64,000 nucleotides of DNA, taken from positions 1,988,201-2,052,200 of the forward strand of contig NC_087379.1 of NCBI RefSeq assembly GCF_963675165.1, read 5' to 3'. Origin of the DNA: Halichondria panicea (taxonomy: Eukaryota; Porifera; Demospongiae; Suberitida; Halichondriidae). Of this stretch, positions 1 to 16,200 are shown in pieces (the first letter of the stretch is position 1; each line of letters begins with the position of its first letter). A model generated the notes under the pieces. It had not been told where the DNA came from. It did no database searches and was given only the letters and a program-made list of their open reading frames with translations. The position numbers and the translations under genes are program-made.

Positions 1-362
1 ACATTCTCTCGTTGGCCATGAGGGGGTGTGGTGTGGGTGTGGTCGCGGTAGGGGTTACACAGTCAACCACCTGTGTGAGACACACGTAGGGTCATTATAA
101 TTATGCACATACTGTACAGTACAGGTACATCAATAACATGTATATAGTTGTACAATTTAAGATCATGATTTAACTTTTTAAACCATTCTGTCAAAGGTAC
201 AAGCAGTGTATATATGTACCACTTGTAATCCTCATTTACAAAGTTGAGGCGCTTATGTTCGAATAAAATTGTTTGGTGTCAGTAGCGTTACAATAATTAC
301 ACGTATATTATGTGATACTGATAAAGGTATAATAATTATTATTAATAACTGTACACACTCAC

Positions 363-2977
363 AGTGGCGAGCAGTGCCTCAGTGTCTGCGTTGAGGGGGG
401 CGTGTGAGAACTTGCAGTTTTCCCCGTTCCTACAGTACTGCTTCAGGTGGTAGAACATGCACGGGAACTCACCTAGGATGGGTGGAGGAATAATACATGT
501 TAGCAATGTCGGTGGAGAATAATGAATCAACATGACAAGCATTTGTACGGTGCAGTATATGCACAGCTGTAACTTCAGTGCATTATTATTCAAAACATAA
601 TGTTTTGGGAGAAAAAAAAAGAGAATGCAGTAGGCTTCCGTTCGTGAGGTTTGGAGATAAGAAAACCTTACAGCAGACCCACTATTTTTCTGCGTGCATG
701 GGTGTTTTGTTACGTTATGCACGGGTTGTACTCACCATGATAGTACATACAGTCTTGCCCTTTGTTACAAGTGTCCAGTTTATAGAACTTGCACACTTCC
801 TTCTTCTTGGTTCTGGGCCCCTCGTGACTGAACGTACAGTTGTCTCCCTGAGAATGAACGTTAATCATGATAGTCAATGCACCAACACACGTGTGCTTCT
901 GTGTTTTCTAATCTTATCACACAGTCATGCAGCTTTGACACATAATTTGGTAAGGGTCAGTCAATATATAAAACACATTTATCATTGTGTTTTTGTTGTT
1001 ATTGCTACAATCATGTACACCACTCACATTCTTGCATATTCCATTCATAAAATATTTGCATTGTGGGCGTGGTGGTTTCTGTAGGGGAGGGGCCTCTTTA
1101 GCGGCAAGCTGGCGTTGTCTCTGCCTGGCCTTCCAAGTCAACTCCTTCTCTTTCCTCTTACTGCTCTTAAGACCAGGCTCTGTGGAGAGGGGAGGGAGGG
1201 GCAATATAAACTGAGTGTGCATCACTTTCACACTGAAACTGTAGCATAGTATGGGGCACTGGCAGGTTTCACTGTACAGAACGTAACTGTTCGTTTACTA
1301 AAATACACAAGGCTATAAGCCCCTAGGGTCTATTGTAAAAATGGAGATACATGTACATGTATGGTAGGTGCTTCGTCTCATTACTACAAGCATATCTAGT
1401 GAACACATACGTTTCCTGACAGCTTCCGGTTCTTTGACCGCCTCCGCTCCGACTAAAGCCATTAAGCTCCCTCCACCACTCGAGATCTCGGGGGCACTCG
1501 CTCGGTTAATTACAGGGAAGTCCTCGCTAAACGGGTCAAGTTCTTCACCACCCAGTTTCGGGAGACTGTCCTGGAGCAGACTCGAGAGTGCCAATGAGCT
1601 GGTTATTGTTGCACTAATAGGGACTTCATCGTCGTCAAGCTGATCAAGGTAACTATCATAGTCAATCTCTTCGTCACTAACGTCTATTACTTCCATTACG
1701 TTCCGATGATACTTGCGTTTCTCCACCAAATCCATTGTATCTGGGGCAGGTTTCGATCGAAGGTTGTACATGATTGGCTCGGCCTCTTCTTGTGAGTTAC
1801 AAGGTGACACGAGGCTCGGTGAGGAGGTAACAAAGGTAGAATGAGAAGATGCCGGGTTCTGGTGTGTTTCGTCATCAGTAGAATGTAGGGGAATTTCGGG
1901 AGCCTGTGATGTGGTGTTCGACTCAGGGTGTGGAGCGTCTTCTGTGGGGGTGTGTGATGAGTGAGGCTGTGTGGGGGTGGACGGAAGTGTGGGGGTGATT
2001 GGTTTGGGGGGAGTGAAGATTGGACTGCTAGGAGTTGGTAGACCAGGAGTTCCACCTTTGAAGGAAAAAATGGTGTCAATAAAACGTAACAGTTAGCTGG
2101 TAGCTGTGAGAAGGCTACCCACCTTGTACTTGACTAATCATACTAATTACATGTACAACAATGTTTTGTCTCTGTTAGCGAATAAGTGTAAGTTGATCAA
2201 CTTACATTGGCTGTCAGTTTTCCAGTCTATCTCCATAGCAACTTCAGACGAGACGGATACAGTTCTTCCTAGGAACGAGCTGTCCACATCACTGACCGTA
2301 ACATTACTAACATCCAGTGTCGCACTTTCAGTTTCGATTTGAGGCTCTTTAAGTTCATTACTGAAACCAGGAACAATAAACTCTTTTGCAGAATCGTGAT
2401 TAGTTTGTTCAGGTTGTGAGGTTTGCTCAGAGAGACTATCAATGGTAGTCAACGGTGGTTGGGTTTGAAAAGAAGATATCAGGGGTTGAGCAAACGGTAT
2501 ATTTGAAGATGATGGCATTGGTTGAGCAAAAGGCATACTGGGATCGAGCGGTGGCGGTGTGGTATCAACGTCATAGTTAGTGTGTTCATTTCTGGCATCT
2601 GTATTGACATAAGAGACAATTGGAGGGTGGGTTGGTTTCGAATCAGCTGTATCGATATTCACCAGACTGCTCATTAATGGTACTGGAAGAGGAGCCATCG
2701 GTGCTAGAAGGGAGATCATCGATGTGGGCTGGAACGAACTGCTACTAACGCTTGCAGTAAATGTGGGAACTGGTAGAGACGGATCAGTAGAGGTCTGCTG
2801 CTGAATGGTTGCTGTGAGTTTCTTGGCCTTGTGGAGTGCGTCCCATGCCTTCAGCTCTCTCAGATACCATGTTGCAGGTGGTGGGTACATTGAGAGGTCA
2901 ACACGAGTGCTACGCCCGTATTTAGGGTCGGGGAGAAGAGAAAGTCCCTCCCTTAATCGCTGTGGTACCTGTAGTTG
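363..2977 (-). CDS. CCCH zinc-finger protein, ZC3H4/6/8-like (partial, runs off left edge)
   Basis: Five phase-compatible exons are visible on the minus strand: 2977-2206, 2055-1411, 1179-1028, 847-736 and 472-363, all with AG/GT borders, together 597 codons. The long first two exons are Ser/Thr/Pro-rich and acidic (YDSYLDQLDDDE near 1640). The last three encode a run of CCCH fingers: CKYFMNGICKNGDNCTFSH, then CKFYKLDTCNKGQDCMYYHG, then CMFYHLKQYCRNGENCKFSH. That run, with FPC before the last finger and a following LLAT helix, is the signature of the ZC3H4/ZC3H6/ZC3H8 (Suppressor of sable) family, nuclear RNA-binding proteins that restrain non-coding transcription. The C-terminal proline-rich part lies left of base 1. 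No convincing initiator exon was found between 2977 and 3223. An in-frame ATG at 3080-3082 is possible but lies inside what looks like an intron end. The upstream RS/RGG gene may be the true N-terminus. Family assignment is strong, gene boundaries weak. Confidence 0.8.
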
Positions 2978-3222
2978 AAACAACAACAAAAACAGTGAAT
3001 ATTCAGGTGTCACAAAAACCCGAACGAAGGTGAGGCTTAACAGCTGGAACTGGAATACACAACGTCCACACACAGCCAGCATTACTACATTCCTCTGCAG
3101 CTACACCCTGAGGTATTTAAAATTTAAGCAGACCAGCCTACGGTAGCTACATTGTATATGCAGCAACTTTATTGCCTTATACACACGGACAAATAAATAA
3201 TTATGATTACAGTGTTTACTAA

Positions 3223-4379
3223 TTAAAAGCAATTCCTTGCCTGTTGTGAGAGAAAGCGATATTCCTTTGCAGGCACATTTTGAAAACGTTTGTTACCGCC
3301 GCCGCCGCGACCACGACCATAGCGGGAATGCCCTTTTGATTGGTAAGGACTTGATGAGCCATAACCACCTCGATGTGACCATTTCTGACGTTGAGGCCCT
3401 GGACTATTCCGATCCTGATTCCGATCGTGATTATTATAGCTTCGTCTGCTCTCGGGACTCGAGTGACGATCACCAGATCTATTAGGACTGTCACGTCTTC
3501 TGATTGGGCTACTTCGTCGCCTTTTTCTGTCACGAGATGACCTTCTATCATTTGAGTTATCATGCTCTTCAAAACACGTCTCCTGGTCCGGAGAATCAGA
3601 GTGGGTGTTTTTACGACTTTTTTCGGGTGAATGTGACCGGTTGTTATTCTCCTGCCCCTGGGGTCTCGTCGGAGAGCTTGTGTAGGCGTCAGACCATCTC
3701 GACACTCGCTTTCTCTGTGGGAGGTCTTGCGTTCGTCGCTTGGGGGGAGGTCGACTCTTGACTTGCTGTGGGAAATACGCCGATTCCTCGTTGTCGGAAT
3801 ATATTTCACCGTCATCTGAGACTGGTTCGATGCTAGATTGAGTCGCCAGTGACGTTTCGTGCGTCTGTTCGGAGGTGGTGGGTTTCGGGGAACTCTTTGT
3901 AGTTTCAACCTCCTCCACAGGCAATTCCTGCATCGAATAAATTACAATGAAAGGTATTGCATGCAGTGCAGCAGTGGTAAAGCGTATTTTACAGGGACTA
4001 AATTGACGCTATACCAACAGCAATCATAATTGCTTTCCCACGCACTAACGTAGTATAGCACTGCACAAGAATGAAAACATGTTTGTGAGATAAGACCCAA
4101 TAACCAAAACTGTCTGATACTAAAAATAGAACATCTACATCAGCACATTTTTTAAGGCAATAAAAGGCAGCACACATAAATAAGACTAAGTGATCATATC
4201 AATATCACTACAAATCACATGATACTAAAAATAGAACGCAAATTTCCCATATTAGGAGTTTTACTCATAACATACATTGTACATGTACCCATACACACCT
4301 TCTTTACACCGCTATCTCCTTCTTCATCGCTAGACATCAACTCCCCGTCCTCTAAGTCCACATCACTACCCTCGGTCAT
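3223..4379 (-). CDS. RS/RGG-rich nuclear protein, possible N-terminal part or short isoform of the adjacent CCCH gene
   Basis: Two exons, 4379-4299 and 3927-3223, join in phase 0 to give about 261 residues. The start MTEGSDVDLEDGELMSSDEE resembles the DREDGELEDGE opening of vertebrate ZC3H4/ZC3H6, and a second acidic patch SDDGEIYSDNEE follows. The middle is dense in RS, RD and SP dipeptides (RRRSSPIRRRDSPNRSGDR), and the end is an RGG-type stretch YGRGRGGGGNK, as precedes the fingers in ZC3H4. Here the frame stops at 3223-3225, and an AATAAA signal lies just downstream on the minus strand (bases 3168-3173). So either this is an independent RS protein, or the CCCH gene uses an intronic polyadenylation site to make a finger-less isoform. 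No good phase-0 donor was found in the second exon, which favours a terminal exon. Confidence 0.6.
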
Positions 4380-5007
4380 TTTGCTTAAAATTGACAATTG
4401 CCCTAGAAATGTTGCCAAACAAAGAATAATAATTATTGCGACCTGGGTATCAAGATTTATATTCAAGATGACAAGTGAATGGTTTATCATGCTCCTAGGG
4501 CAGTATAGAATGCATTATATAATACAACCAACCACCGATGATGTGCTATGTGTGCAAATGTGTAGTTTTCACAGAATGTGCTTACGAGTCTTGATATCTA
4601 ATCTCCGTGTGTCTGATGAATTCCCTGTGTGCGCTCTAGATCAAGGTACACACAGTGAATGCAGGGGTGGGGGTCTAACTGGCTTATTATCAAGGGTGCA
4701 GTGCTCATAAAGAAACTACACTGTACGACGCCATTTTTGTGTTGTGGTCCAACTCTTTTATTGATGACTCACTACGCATGCCCAAACGAATAATACCAGA
4801 ATTTACCACAGGTATTAAAATAAAATAAAATAATCATTAATTAATATTGAGAGAATTTCACACAAAGAACATAATTATTATACATGTAAGTATGTAGCAC
4901 AATCGATCACCTATATGACTGTTTTAAGGGTGCTTAAAATAAAAAACAAAATGTGTGAAAACACTATCTGAAATTCAGTCAATTTGGGCGAATGGATGAT
5001 TCTATTT
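4380..5007. other. intergenic region, AT-rich
   Basis: This stretch lies upstream of the RS/CCCH locus and downstream of the G-gamma gene, both on the minus strand. It should hold the promoter and 5' UTR of the former and the 3' UTR of the latter. No open frame with coding character, RNA gene or repeat stands out. Confidence 0.4.
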
Positions 5008-5530
5008 CTACAACAGAAGACATTTTGGCTTCTCCTTGAAGGGGTTGTACTCAGTGGGGTTAATTAGAGGGTCATCTCCTTCGTTATCCGCCACATAGTC
5101 CACAAGGCTGCATCGGGGATAAAGGTAAAGCACATGAACCGTGTTATAACTAATTATCACGATTTATACCTGAATGTTACAAGCTCAAGATAATGGCTCT
5201 AACTAGCATGTATGTATACATTCTCTGTATGGATAACTGAGCAATTATTACAAGAGCCCGTACATTTACGTAATTTAATCTAAAATAAGACGTGTAGCCA
5301 AATATATTATACAATACACCCACACATTCACACAAGATCAAGTTCGGAGTACGTTTACCTTAAACTGCTGATACCTACTAATTTCAGCTACCTAGTAAGC
5401 TGAATATTCACGATACACAACGTACATACCTTCGACTTGCATCAGATACTTTCATCCTTTCAATTGCAGCTTGATTTCTAAGTTGGTCAACCGTAAGCTG
5501 TGCCTGAACAGAAGGCGGTGCAGAGGACAT
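5008..5530 (-). CDS. GNG: heterotrimeric G-protein gamma subunit
   Basis: Two coding exons, 5530-5430 and 5107-5008, give a complete 66-residue protein, the normal size for G-gamma. It starts MSSAPPSVQAQLTVDQLRNQ and contains the family core IERMKVSDASRSLVDYV, an amphipathic helix that forms a coiled coil with G-beta. The conserved DPLINPTEYNPFKEK segment follows. The C-terminus is a CaaX box, CLLL, whose final Leu predicts geranylgeranylation and membrane anchoring of the G-beta-gamma dimer. The donor at 5429 (GTATGT) and acceptor at 5108-5110 (CAG) split a Ser codon, as expected if the model is right. A longer frame opening MGELYASIIGV exists upstream but has an acceptor-like sequence inside, so the MSSAPP start is preferred. 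The gene is divergent from ras across about 560 bases. Confidence 0.95.
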
Positions 5531-6086
5531 CTTTAATCTGAGAGGAGTCATGAAATACATGTCAACACACCATGTCCACATTATGACACCTATAATACTA
5601 GCATATAATTCTCCCACTGTATTCTACACTATCTACAAACATCTAAGACGTACGTAAGGATGTTACTACATAATAATAAATGATGGACAGTATAATAAGA
5701 GCTTACTCACCCCTTTCAAAACTCAGTTTCTTATGAAGTTTATTTTCTGAAGATGACAGCGGAATAGAAGCTCACGTGAAGGTCACCTGAGAATAGGGTG
5801 TGACCGTTGATTTGTGTGATTGCGCATGTGCAGAATTAGAAGCAGCAAAGACAAAGACGAAGAAAATAAGAAAAAACAAGGCGTGGTCATATTCTATGAA
5901 TAGGTACGTAAAATTGCCCTTTTATGGACTTTAGTGCAATTGTGTGGGTTGATTGTTACTTAAAATAGAACATACCTTGTGCCTTATAAATAGAATAGTG
6001 TCAGATCCACATCTTTAACTTTTAATATCAGCCATTGTAGTCTTGACAAGAAAGCTGCATTAACAAACAATCCAGGAACAGTAAAT
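5531..6086. promoter_or_regulatory. shared intergenic region between divergent G-gamma and ras genes
   Basis: The 556 bases between the two start codons must contain both promoters and 5' leaders. No TATA box or named site can be assigned with confidence. A 5' UTR intron for G-gamma is possible because a CAG-like acceptor sits just before its ATG. Confidence 0.45.
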
Positions 6087-8126
<2,040 letters not shown>

Positions 8127-9103
8127 CTCACTACACTCGCTACGATTAAGACTGTTTTACAACATTTCACAATAGCAACATGTATTAGCAAATTTAATTT
8201 TCCGCTTTTGTTTTGTTATATTGTATTGACATGTTGTATGTAGCTTTTTCACACTAATATTATTATTGGGACTTCTTACTTTACAACTGCACCACTGTGT
8301 CATGCATAGCAATTATAATTTTGTGCTCAATTAATGTAGTGTGTGTGAAACAGACAATGTTTAATGTTATGTTTAATTATAATTTAAGTGCATGTGTCCT
8401 CATGCATGTCATGTACAGCATATGTGAAACCAATAATATTATAGGCTAGAGCTAGCTTATATATAATTAATTGCATAAGCCTCGCGCGTGCACTTTTTGA
8501 GAAATTTAAGGGATTGAATATTGAATTATCATTATCATATAAGGCCGCCCCTATATATGACATGATATGCATGCATGCATGCTGAGTTGCAACCATGCAG
8601 GTTTTCATGTCAGGTGGGAATTATAGACTATAATTATATCAAATTACGGGACTCTATTTCTAATTGTTTGTTGTTCCCAGAACGTACCCCGGCCTGATAA
8701 AGTCATAATAATTATAACTACATAATCATATGAAAGCATCGCAGGGTGGCATTGAAACGCGAATATTAGAACCCACGAACATTTTTGCTGAGGGCTTTGG
8801 AACCAAATACGAAAATTTCCCGCTATACTGTTAATAATAATTTTATTGTATGTGTGTGTGTGTGCGTGTTCAGGGTTGACTGCACTTTGTAAGTCTTGAA
8901 ATTCTTATCTGGAACTAGTTTTACTACATGTATGTGCACTATTATTGTGACAAGCGCTAGGGTAGAGAAGTAGCTAGATCTAGCTGGAGATGTTTGTGTA
9001 ATGATCGTTTAAGGGAGTGGGCAGGCATTAGCAGACATACATGTACTGGAAACAAACAGCTGAGAGGACAATGTCATGTTAGTATCTACATGTAGCTACA
9101 ATG
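8127..9103. other. ras 3' flank / convergent intergenic region with a degraded inverted-repeat element
   Basis: Between the convergent ras and kinesin genes lies AT-rich sequence that should include both 3' UTRs. Around 8755-8835, words such as ACGAACATTTTTGC and ACGAAAATTTCCCGCTATAC match the ends of the hairpin element family seen intact at 39341-39570, so a decayed copy is likely. No coding signal was seen. Confidence 0.4.
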
Positions 9104-10732
9104 TTACAAAGCGTTTGTCTTGTCCTTCTGACTTTTCCTCTGGGCAATCTCACCAGTACTGCAGTGGAGGGGGGAGTAGACAGTCAAGCACACAACAGAT
9201 AAGAATTCAGTGAAAACCAATACTGCGTGGGTGTTACGTACAGAATTCTTTTTTCTAGCGGACCAACGTTTTAGTGAAATGCTCTGGTGAAAAACATGTC
9301 GACATGTAGAAAGCACAATTATGGGGACAACAATCAACTTGTATTAAAATACCACTGAACATGTACAATGCTATGACAACACGAACCTGAGTTGCCTCAG
9401 CTGTCTCCTACTCTTCTTGACCACCTTGCTATTAGTCTCGCTACCACTCCGCCCTGAGTCATGGTCGGACCCATCGCTACTGATTCGACTGCCCTCCTCA
9501 GTCTTCAAATCAGTCACGTTCCTACTCAACAGCACACCAGTCTTGTCACTTGAGAGAGAATCTTGCACCATCGATACTTCTGAATATTCCACGATCCTTG
9601 CAATAGAGTCCATGCTCACAGAAGGAGATTGAGCGAAGTCTGTGTTGCCAGATTTTAGTTTCTTTCTCAGGTCTCGACTGGTTTTCTTGTAGTAGTAGAG
9701 GTCTTTCTCGAGTTGTTTGACTTTGTCTCTGAGTGATGTGTCTTGGCTTGTGTGTTGTTGCTGATCAGCTAGCTGCTCCACCAGGAGCTGCACTTGTTGT
9801 TCATGGTCCTACAGAAAAAGTGGAAAAACATTGACAATGTTTACAACACTTTGAATAAAAACAAATGTCCGCTACCACCCAAAGGTTGATAACACTAGGT
9901 CTAATCCAAACTATTAAACTAAAGGCAAGCTTGGGAAATAATTACAAAAGATGCAACAACCATTGACACACCTTTTGCAGAGTGAGCAGTTGTCTCTCAC
10001 TGGCAGCTGTGGTCTGTTTTAGTGTCCGCTGCAACCTCCCTGCCTCTCTGTCCTGCTCACTGCTCCTAACCTCTAGCTCTCTCACAGTCTGGGTCGATGC
10101 TGACTGACTCAACTGCAACCCCACCACCTTATCAACATACCTGTGGAGGAGATTATACAACAATAATAATGTTATGACTATAAAACAACTGTTTACCTAG
10201 AAATGTGGTAAGCATCATCAAGACATTATACACAATATGCATTACCATTTCATAATGCCATCCTTGATCCCCCCTCCCTTGATTTGTTTAACAGACAGAC
10301 ACGCTACATGTACATCCTTCAATGCATAATAGATAATTATAGTACCCACCTCAATAACAAGTCTTGTAGATCATGTGCTGTCAGTTGCTCCAGCTTGCCC
10401 CTGAGGCTCTGCTCGTATGAAGCCTCTGACTCCAGGGCCACTCTCAGTCCTGGCTGCTTGAAGTCTATAGAGCGACTCTTGTAGTCCAGGGCAGCTTCTA
10501 AGATCTCTATGTGCTCATTCAGCTCACACAAGCTGAAGTAGGGGGTTTTATAGAGAATCAGCTTTTACTATTTACCATTATATGTACTTCTAGCTACAAT
10601 ACCGTACACAATTAATTTAGGTTCAACTCTCGGTGAACTAAATTTCTCTGCCAGCTGCATGGTAAGCCTTAGGCCTTAGGATACATGTATCAAAGAGCCT
10701 ACACTTAATGTACACACACACGCACGCACGCG

Positions 10733-10828
<96 letters not shown>

Positions 10829-11383
10829 CATACGTACAGGTGTATACTACGAAAAATGATTTACTTTCGCTGGTCTTTCTCTGGTAGAAAATTGTTGTTC
10901 TCCATTTTTTGTTGAAGCTCGCTACATTTCATGACCAGCTCATCCCTGCAAACGCATAAAAAAGATCGTAACTTAATTATTTGCCGCATACAATGTACAT
11001 TGTACGTAGAGATATTGAATAAATGCTGCAGTGTTCACTCACTTTTCTTTTCTGAGAGCTTCGACTTCCCGTGGTCCAGGTTTGGCTGGGGCCTCACTAG
11101 AAGGTCTGATACTCTCTTTCTTTTTCAAAGAGCTCCCAATCGAGTCAATCTGTGAGAGACATGAAGCAGATGTGTCCAATCATCGTAGAGGTTTTAATGG
11201 CTATCCAACCACCTCTATTCTGTTCACTATAACCGCTTACTTGTAGCGACAGACGTATTATATCTCTGGCGGTGGTTTGGCTAGCCTGTAACTGTTTGAA
11301 GGTCAGAGCATCTCTCTCAGCGATCAATGTCTCCTTCTCCCTCACCACTCTCTCTCGCTCTGACAGCTCCTGGTGTGTGTGGG

Positions 11384-11431
<48 letters not shown>

Positions 11432-13182
11432 TGGGTGTAGGTGTGTGGCGTGGGTGTGTGATGTGCGTGTGCATGCGCATGTCTTTAGTGCAGGATATAC
11501 AGTGTACATATACATGTATGGGTACGGTCATAGATTGAGTTTGGATCTTCAAATGGTATTCATGCATGCATACCAAATATTATTTTTGAGCCCTTTTTTG
11601 ACAAAAAAAACGTGGGCTATAATTAAATTATTATACACATACACGTACATGGAATAAAATGCCAAAATTACCTGTACAGTATTTTCTGTAACTACAACTA
11701 CAACAAACTAAACATGCCCTCATAGTGCACAGCTACAGAACTTGAGTTAGGGCCACTCAAAATTACATTAGAAAACCAGTGTGCTGCACATTCTCTTCCA
11801 GAGGACAAACGTTTATATAGTTGCTTGTAAGGAACACTCACCCTCTCAATAGCGTGAATGGCTTGCTTCTGCTCCAGTATCCTAGCCACCTCCTGGTCCA
11901 ACCACACCCCCTCAGAGCTGTGTGTATTCGTGAGTGTGTAAGGGGAAGGGAAGGCGATGAATGTCTCCCACAATATATGTGTGTACACACAGTAACAAAA
12001 TAACATGTACACACTTGTCTGATGATTTGACTACTTGGATTGACAGTATTGAAAGCCTCTAAGTGTGAGTGTTGAGGCTGCTGTACAAATGCCTCTCACA
12101 CTGAATGTGTGCACATGCACAGTATAGCTAAATGATATGACCAAACTAGACTGCAGATTATTTAGATAAGAAAGACTCAATATTGAGCGTTGAGGCTGCT
12201 ATCCGTGCTCACCTCTCTGTGACTGGCTCACTGTGAGTTGTCTTTGCACTCATTCTACGCAGCTTCCTCCGGGCCACAGCAGCCTGGGAAACAACACACA
12301 CACACTATCATCATCACAATCATCTTAGGGAGTTAGTTCATACGGACCAATTGACAGATAAATACATGTACATGTACGTAGCTACAGTAGTACAATGGAC
12401 ACCATATATACTTAACTTGTGTTGACCTCTCACCTCTTCAGTTTTGACCCTGAGCACCTTTGACTGCTGGTCGCTATGGACTTGTAGCACTCGTATCCTG
12501 TGTTGGTACTTCTGTAGGTCATTCTGCACACGAAAATGGACGGTTTTAAATTTAAAATGCTCTATTTAACGCTACGTGTAGGTCACACATCATTTGAATC
12601 CTTTATTGGACCAACGGAACAAAAGGTATAGTTGTTAAAAGATGCTCTTAGTAAAACTATATAGAACGCTAGGTTGTATACCGTATTACTAGAATGTTTT
12701 GCGAGCATCAAACATTTGCGAACTTTGCGAGGGTTGATCAATTCGCAACAATAAAATCCGCAAAACCTAATACCAGTAAATGCACACGATCCTTGCCAGA
12801 ATGCAATAGTTAGATCGCAAAGGGTCAAATTTTCTGCTGGTTTGGCTCATTCGCAAAGGTTTTTCACCCGCAAAATATTCTAGTAATACGGTACTACATG
12901 TACATGTATCTGCACTGTAGAATAGGGTGGTATAATTATGGTACACGTAAGAAAAGGGTTTAAATGAGAGTCCCCCATTTCCTAATAAGGTGAGGCTTGG
13001 TACACACAATAGGACCGGACCATATCCACGTACCTCTAGTCGTGTCTTCTTGTCGGCCTTGGTTTTGAGTCTCCTCTTGAGCTGCTCCTGCTGGTTCCTC
13101 AGTCGCTCCACCTCACCCTCCAAATCATCCACCCGACGCTCTCGCCGTGTACCAAACTGAACCAGTCGCTGTGTCTCCTGGG

Positions 13183-13225
<43 letters not shown>

Positions 13226-16200
13226 AGTATACGTGTGGTGTGTGTGTGTGTGCATGCATGTGTGCGTGAGAGATGTGGATCAAAGTAATGAGGAATAGAC
13301 TGTGTGGATGATATGGTGGTAATAAATTATTACACCTTTTGTTTCTTTTGCAGCGATGCTAGTTTATTCTCAGTCAAAGCAAGCTTCTTTTTCTGGGCAC
13401 TGCATAGTAATTGCGGTACATTGATGTACATGTACATACAGTGTACAACACAAACCCAGCAATACACAGGTAGAATCATCTAAGAGGACAAAGCACCACA
13501 AATCACCACTTACTCTAGAGCCTTCTTGAGGTCAGGGGTGGCACCCGGCTGACTACCCCGCCCAACAATATCCTGCGTCTTGCCCAGCTCTCTCGTCACC
13601 GATAAAACATCCTGCAGAGATAGAAATGCCAGAATAAAACAATGAGTAACAGTTCTGTCTTCTAGCTATTACGCATCACTACAAGTTTTTATATTTTAGT
13701 AGTTCACAGTATTCCAATGTGATTTGATTATAGGGCACGTTGTTCAAAGATGCTACATGTACATGTACATTGAAACCTTTGTGATGGTGACCTTACTGAC
13801 CTTCTCCAGTGTTTGTATCTTTGTGAGGTACGAGGTATTGAGTTGTTTGGTGGAGCGACCAGTCTTCACTAACTCATGGATCAGCTCCTCCTTCAACCTA
13901 TGAGTGTGTGTGTGTGGGGGGGGGGGGGGAGTGAGCATGCAATCAAATATCAACGACCAAAATTAGGGTTTTCTTACCTTATTTTGAGGTTGAGGTTTCT
14001 CAATTCGTCGTGTGCCAGTGTCAGCCTACAAAAAGAGGGAGAGAACATTTTTGAAATATCTCTAAATACGTCACTGCATGTGACTTACTTTTCTTCAGCA
14101 GTAGTGAGTTGTCTCCTTGACTCTACAGCACTTTCGTTAAGTGCTTCCATCTCAGTCACACCCACACTAGTCACACTCCTCACACTATCACCAGCCTCAC
14201 AGGGAGCACTCACAGTACGGCCCACCCTCGAGAAGCACGGCTCCACATTGCTCACACCCACGGGCGTAGTTGGTCTCACATCCTCGCTATCGAAACTATA
14301 AACCTCACCTCTATGACGTCTCTTTGAAGTAGACGTTCGATCATCAGAAATGGCTCTCATTTTAGTAATATTTTGGTCCAAGGACTTAACATTCTTCTGA
14401 CTACCAGGATTAGCATACGTGCCAGGTTGCTTAGAACGAGCAGTTTTCAGCACCTTTGTACTCATTAATTTGTCCTGCCTTGCAGATGCTCTTGACTGAG
14501 TTAGAACAGTCTCATCTTCAGGTTGTTCAGAATGTGTAGACTTTGTAGCTTTATTACTGTTTCCATTGCCTGGTTTACGGAGACCACTGGAGTGTTGATT
14601 AGCTGGTAGAGAGTTGGGTAGAGAGTTGCTCCTTGCTGCTGAGTGTGATGGACGTGTGAATGTTCTCCCGAGGTCACTAGGAGCTCGAGCATCAGTCAGG
14701 ATTTGAGAGAGGGTGGACAGAGATTTGAGCACATTTTCTTCACTGAAATCCTGTAAAAATATAAAAAGGTGAGATTTTACTTTGACCTCACTGTGACAAT
14801 ACATACTCATTGTGTCAAAGTTCAGATTCACAAGTCTATGGGGTTACTATATTCACTATAAGAAGTGATTGCGACACCTTAGCCAACTCGACATCATACA
14901 CTAAGAGATCAAATTGCAGCCTACAAAAACAAAATGACTACAGTGTACAGTGTACAGTGTACGGTGTATGCACGCACATAGTACCTCCAGTGTTGATGTG
15001 CTGACTTTTCCTACAATAAGTGATCGGTTTGCCGTGAACTCAGAGTCCATCCTCTCGTTACCCCCCACAGTGGGGACTTCCCCTTCATCAAGGGGATGCC
15101 CCTCCTCGTTAACACCCTCTCCTACACCTCCCTCAAGTAAGACCTTCTGGTGCTGTATAATCTGTTCTCGGTCTGCCAATTCCTTCTCCAAAATTCTTAC
15201 TTCTTCTAGAACCTTCTGTAGTTCAACTCTAAGCTCCTCTTCACTTTTCTGGGCCGCTAACCACATGCTCTCGAGTCGAGATTTCTCCGATACTATTTCT
15301 TCGTAGTTTAGTTGTAGCTCTGCTATTTCGTCCGTTTTCTCTGCGAATAGTTCTTCGTCGGTTTGCAAGTCAGTCAGACATCGCTCTAGCTCTGAGCGGA
15401 GGAGGTCAATAGTTTGTAGGGCCTTAGCCGAGAGAGGAGAGTGGGCAGAGTCACTACTACCTGCGGAGAGAAAAGAAATATATGCCATAATTATTACATG
15501 TATATTTATGTAGACTTACTACTTAGACAGACAGATACATGTAGAGACACAAAATTAGTGGGTACATGTGCAGATCGAAAACACTGGAAGTTACACAACC
15601 ACGTGTAGCTACTAAATAAACACTTCTAATAGGAAATAAAAGAAAAATATTCATTTCATACATGCTACACACTACAGGGACACCCACCTCCTGTCGTTGT
15701 TTTGACCTCCTCCAGCCAGTCCAACAGCTCCTGTGCTTTCTCCACTCCATCACTGGACACTAGTCTGGTCACTCGCCCCCAGGCACTGTCCAAGATGGTC
15801 TGATAGTGCTGACACTGCAACCTGGCTGCACTCAACTCTCCCTCTAGGTACGTCACCCTCGACAACACTTCAAGAGGCTGCAAAGAGATTGAAGAGAATG
15901 CATGAGTGCATATCCCTTATAAATTATCCATGCAGGGGCAAGCTTTCTTCGAGAGGGAACTTACAACAAAGTTTGTTATTTAAAATCACCAAGGTTGGAA
16001 CAATGAAAAACTCTTTAAATAACGACGACACTGTTTTGTCCTATCTCTTTTATTTTCCTAGAAATTAAGAGCTCTTTTAGATGATAAGTATGTTGGACCT
16101 CAATTTGCACCCCTATGCTTTTTTATCGAAAACGACTCTAAAAATGCAATATGCCATCTGAAAGAGCTCACTTTGAGCTACATGTACCAGAAAATAATTT

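Noticed and set aside
342..722. 126-codon frame including the last CCCH finger
   Set aside because: Only 363-472 is exon; the remainder reads into introns on both sides.
10638..10823. Cys/Val-repeat open frame on the minus strand
   Set aside because: It is only the (CA)n microsatellite read as protein; the same applies to frames at 11272-11657 and 43831-44016.
14877..14925. Possible extra 43-base kinesin exon with good AG/GT borders
   Set aside because: Its phase does not fit: after exon 9 (phase 0) it gives an immediate stop, whereas skipping it joins exon 9 to DFSEENV in frame.
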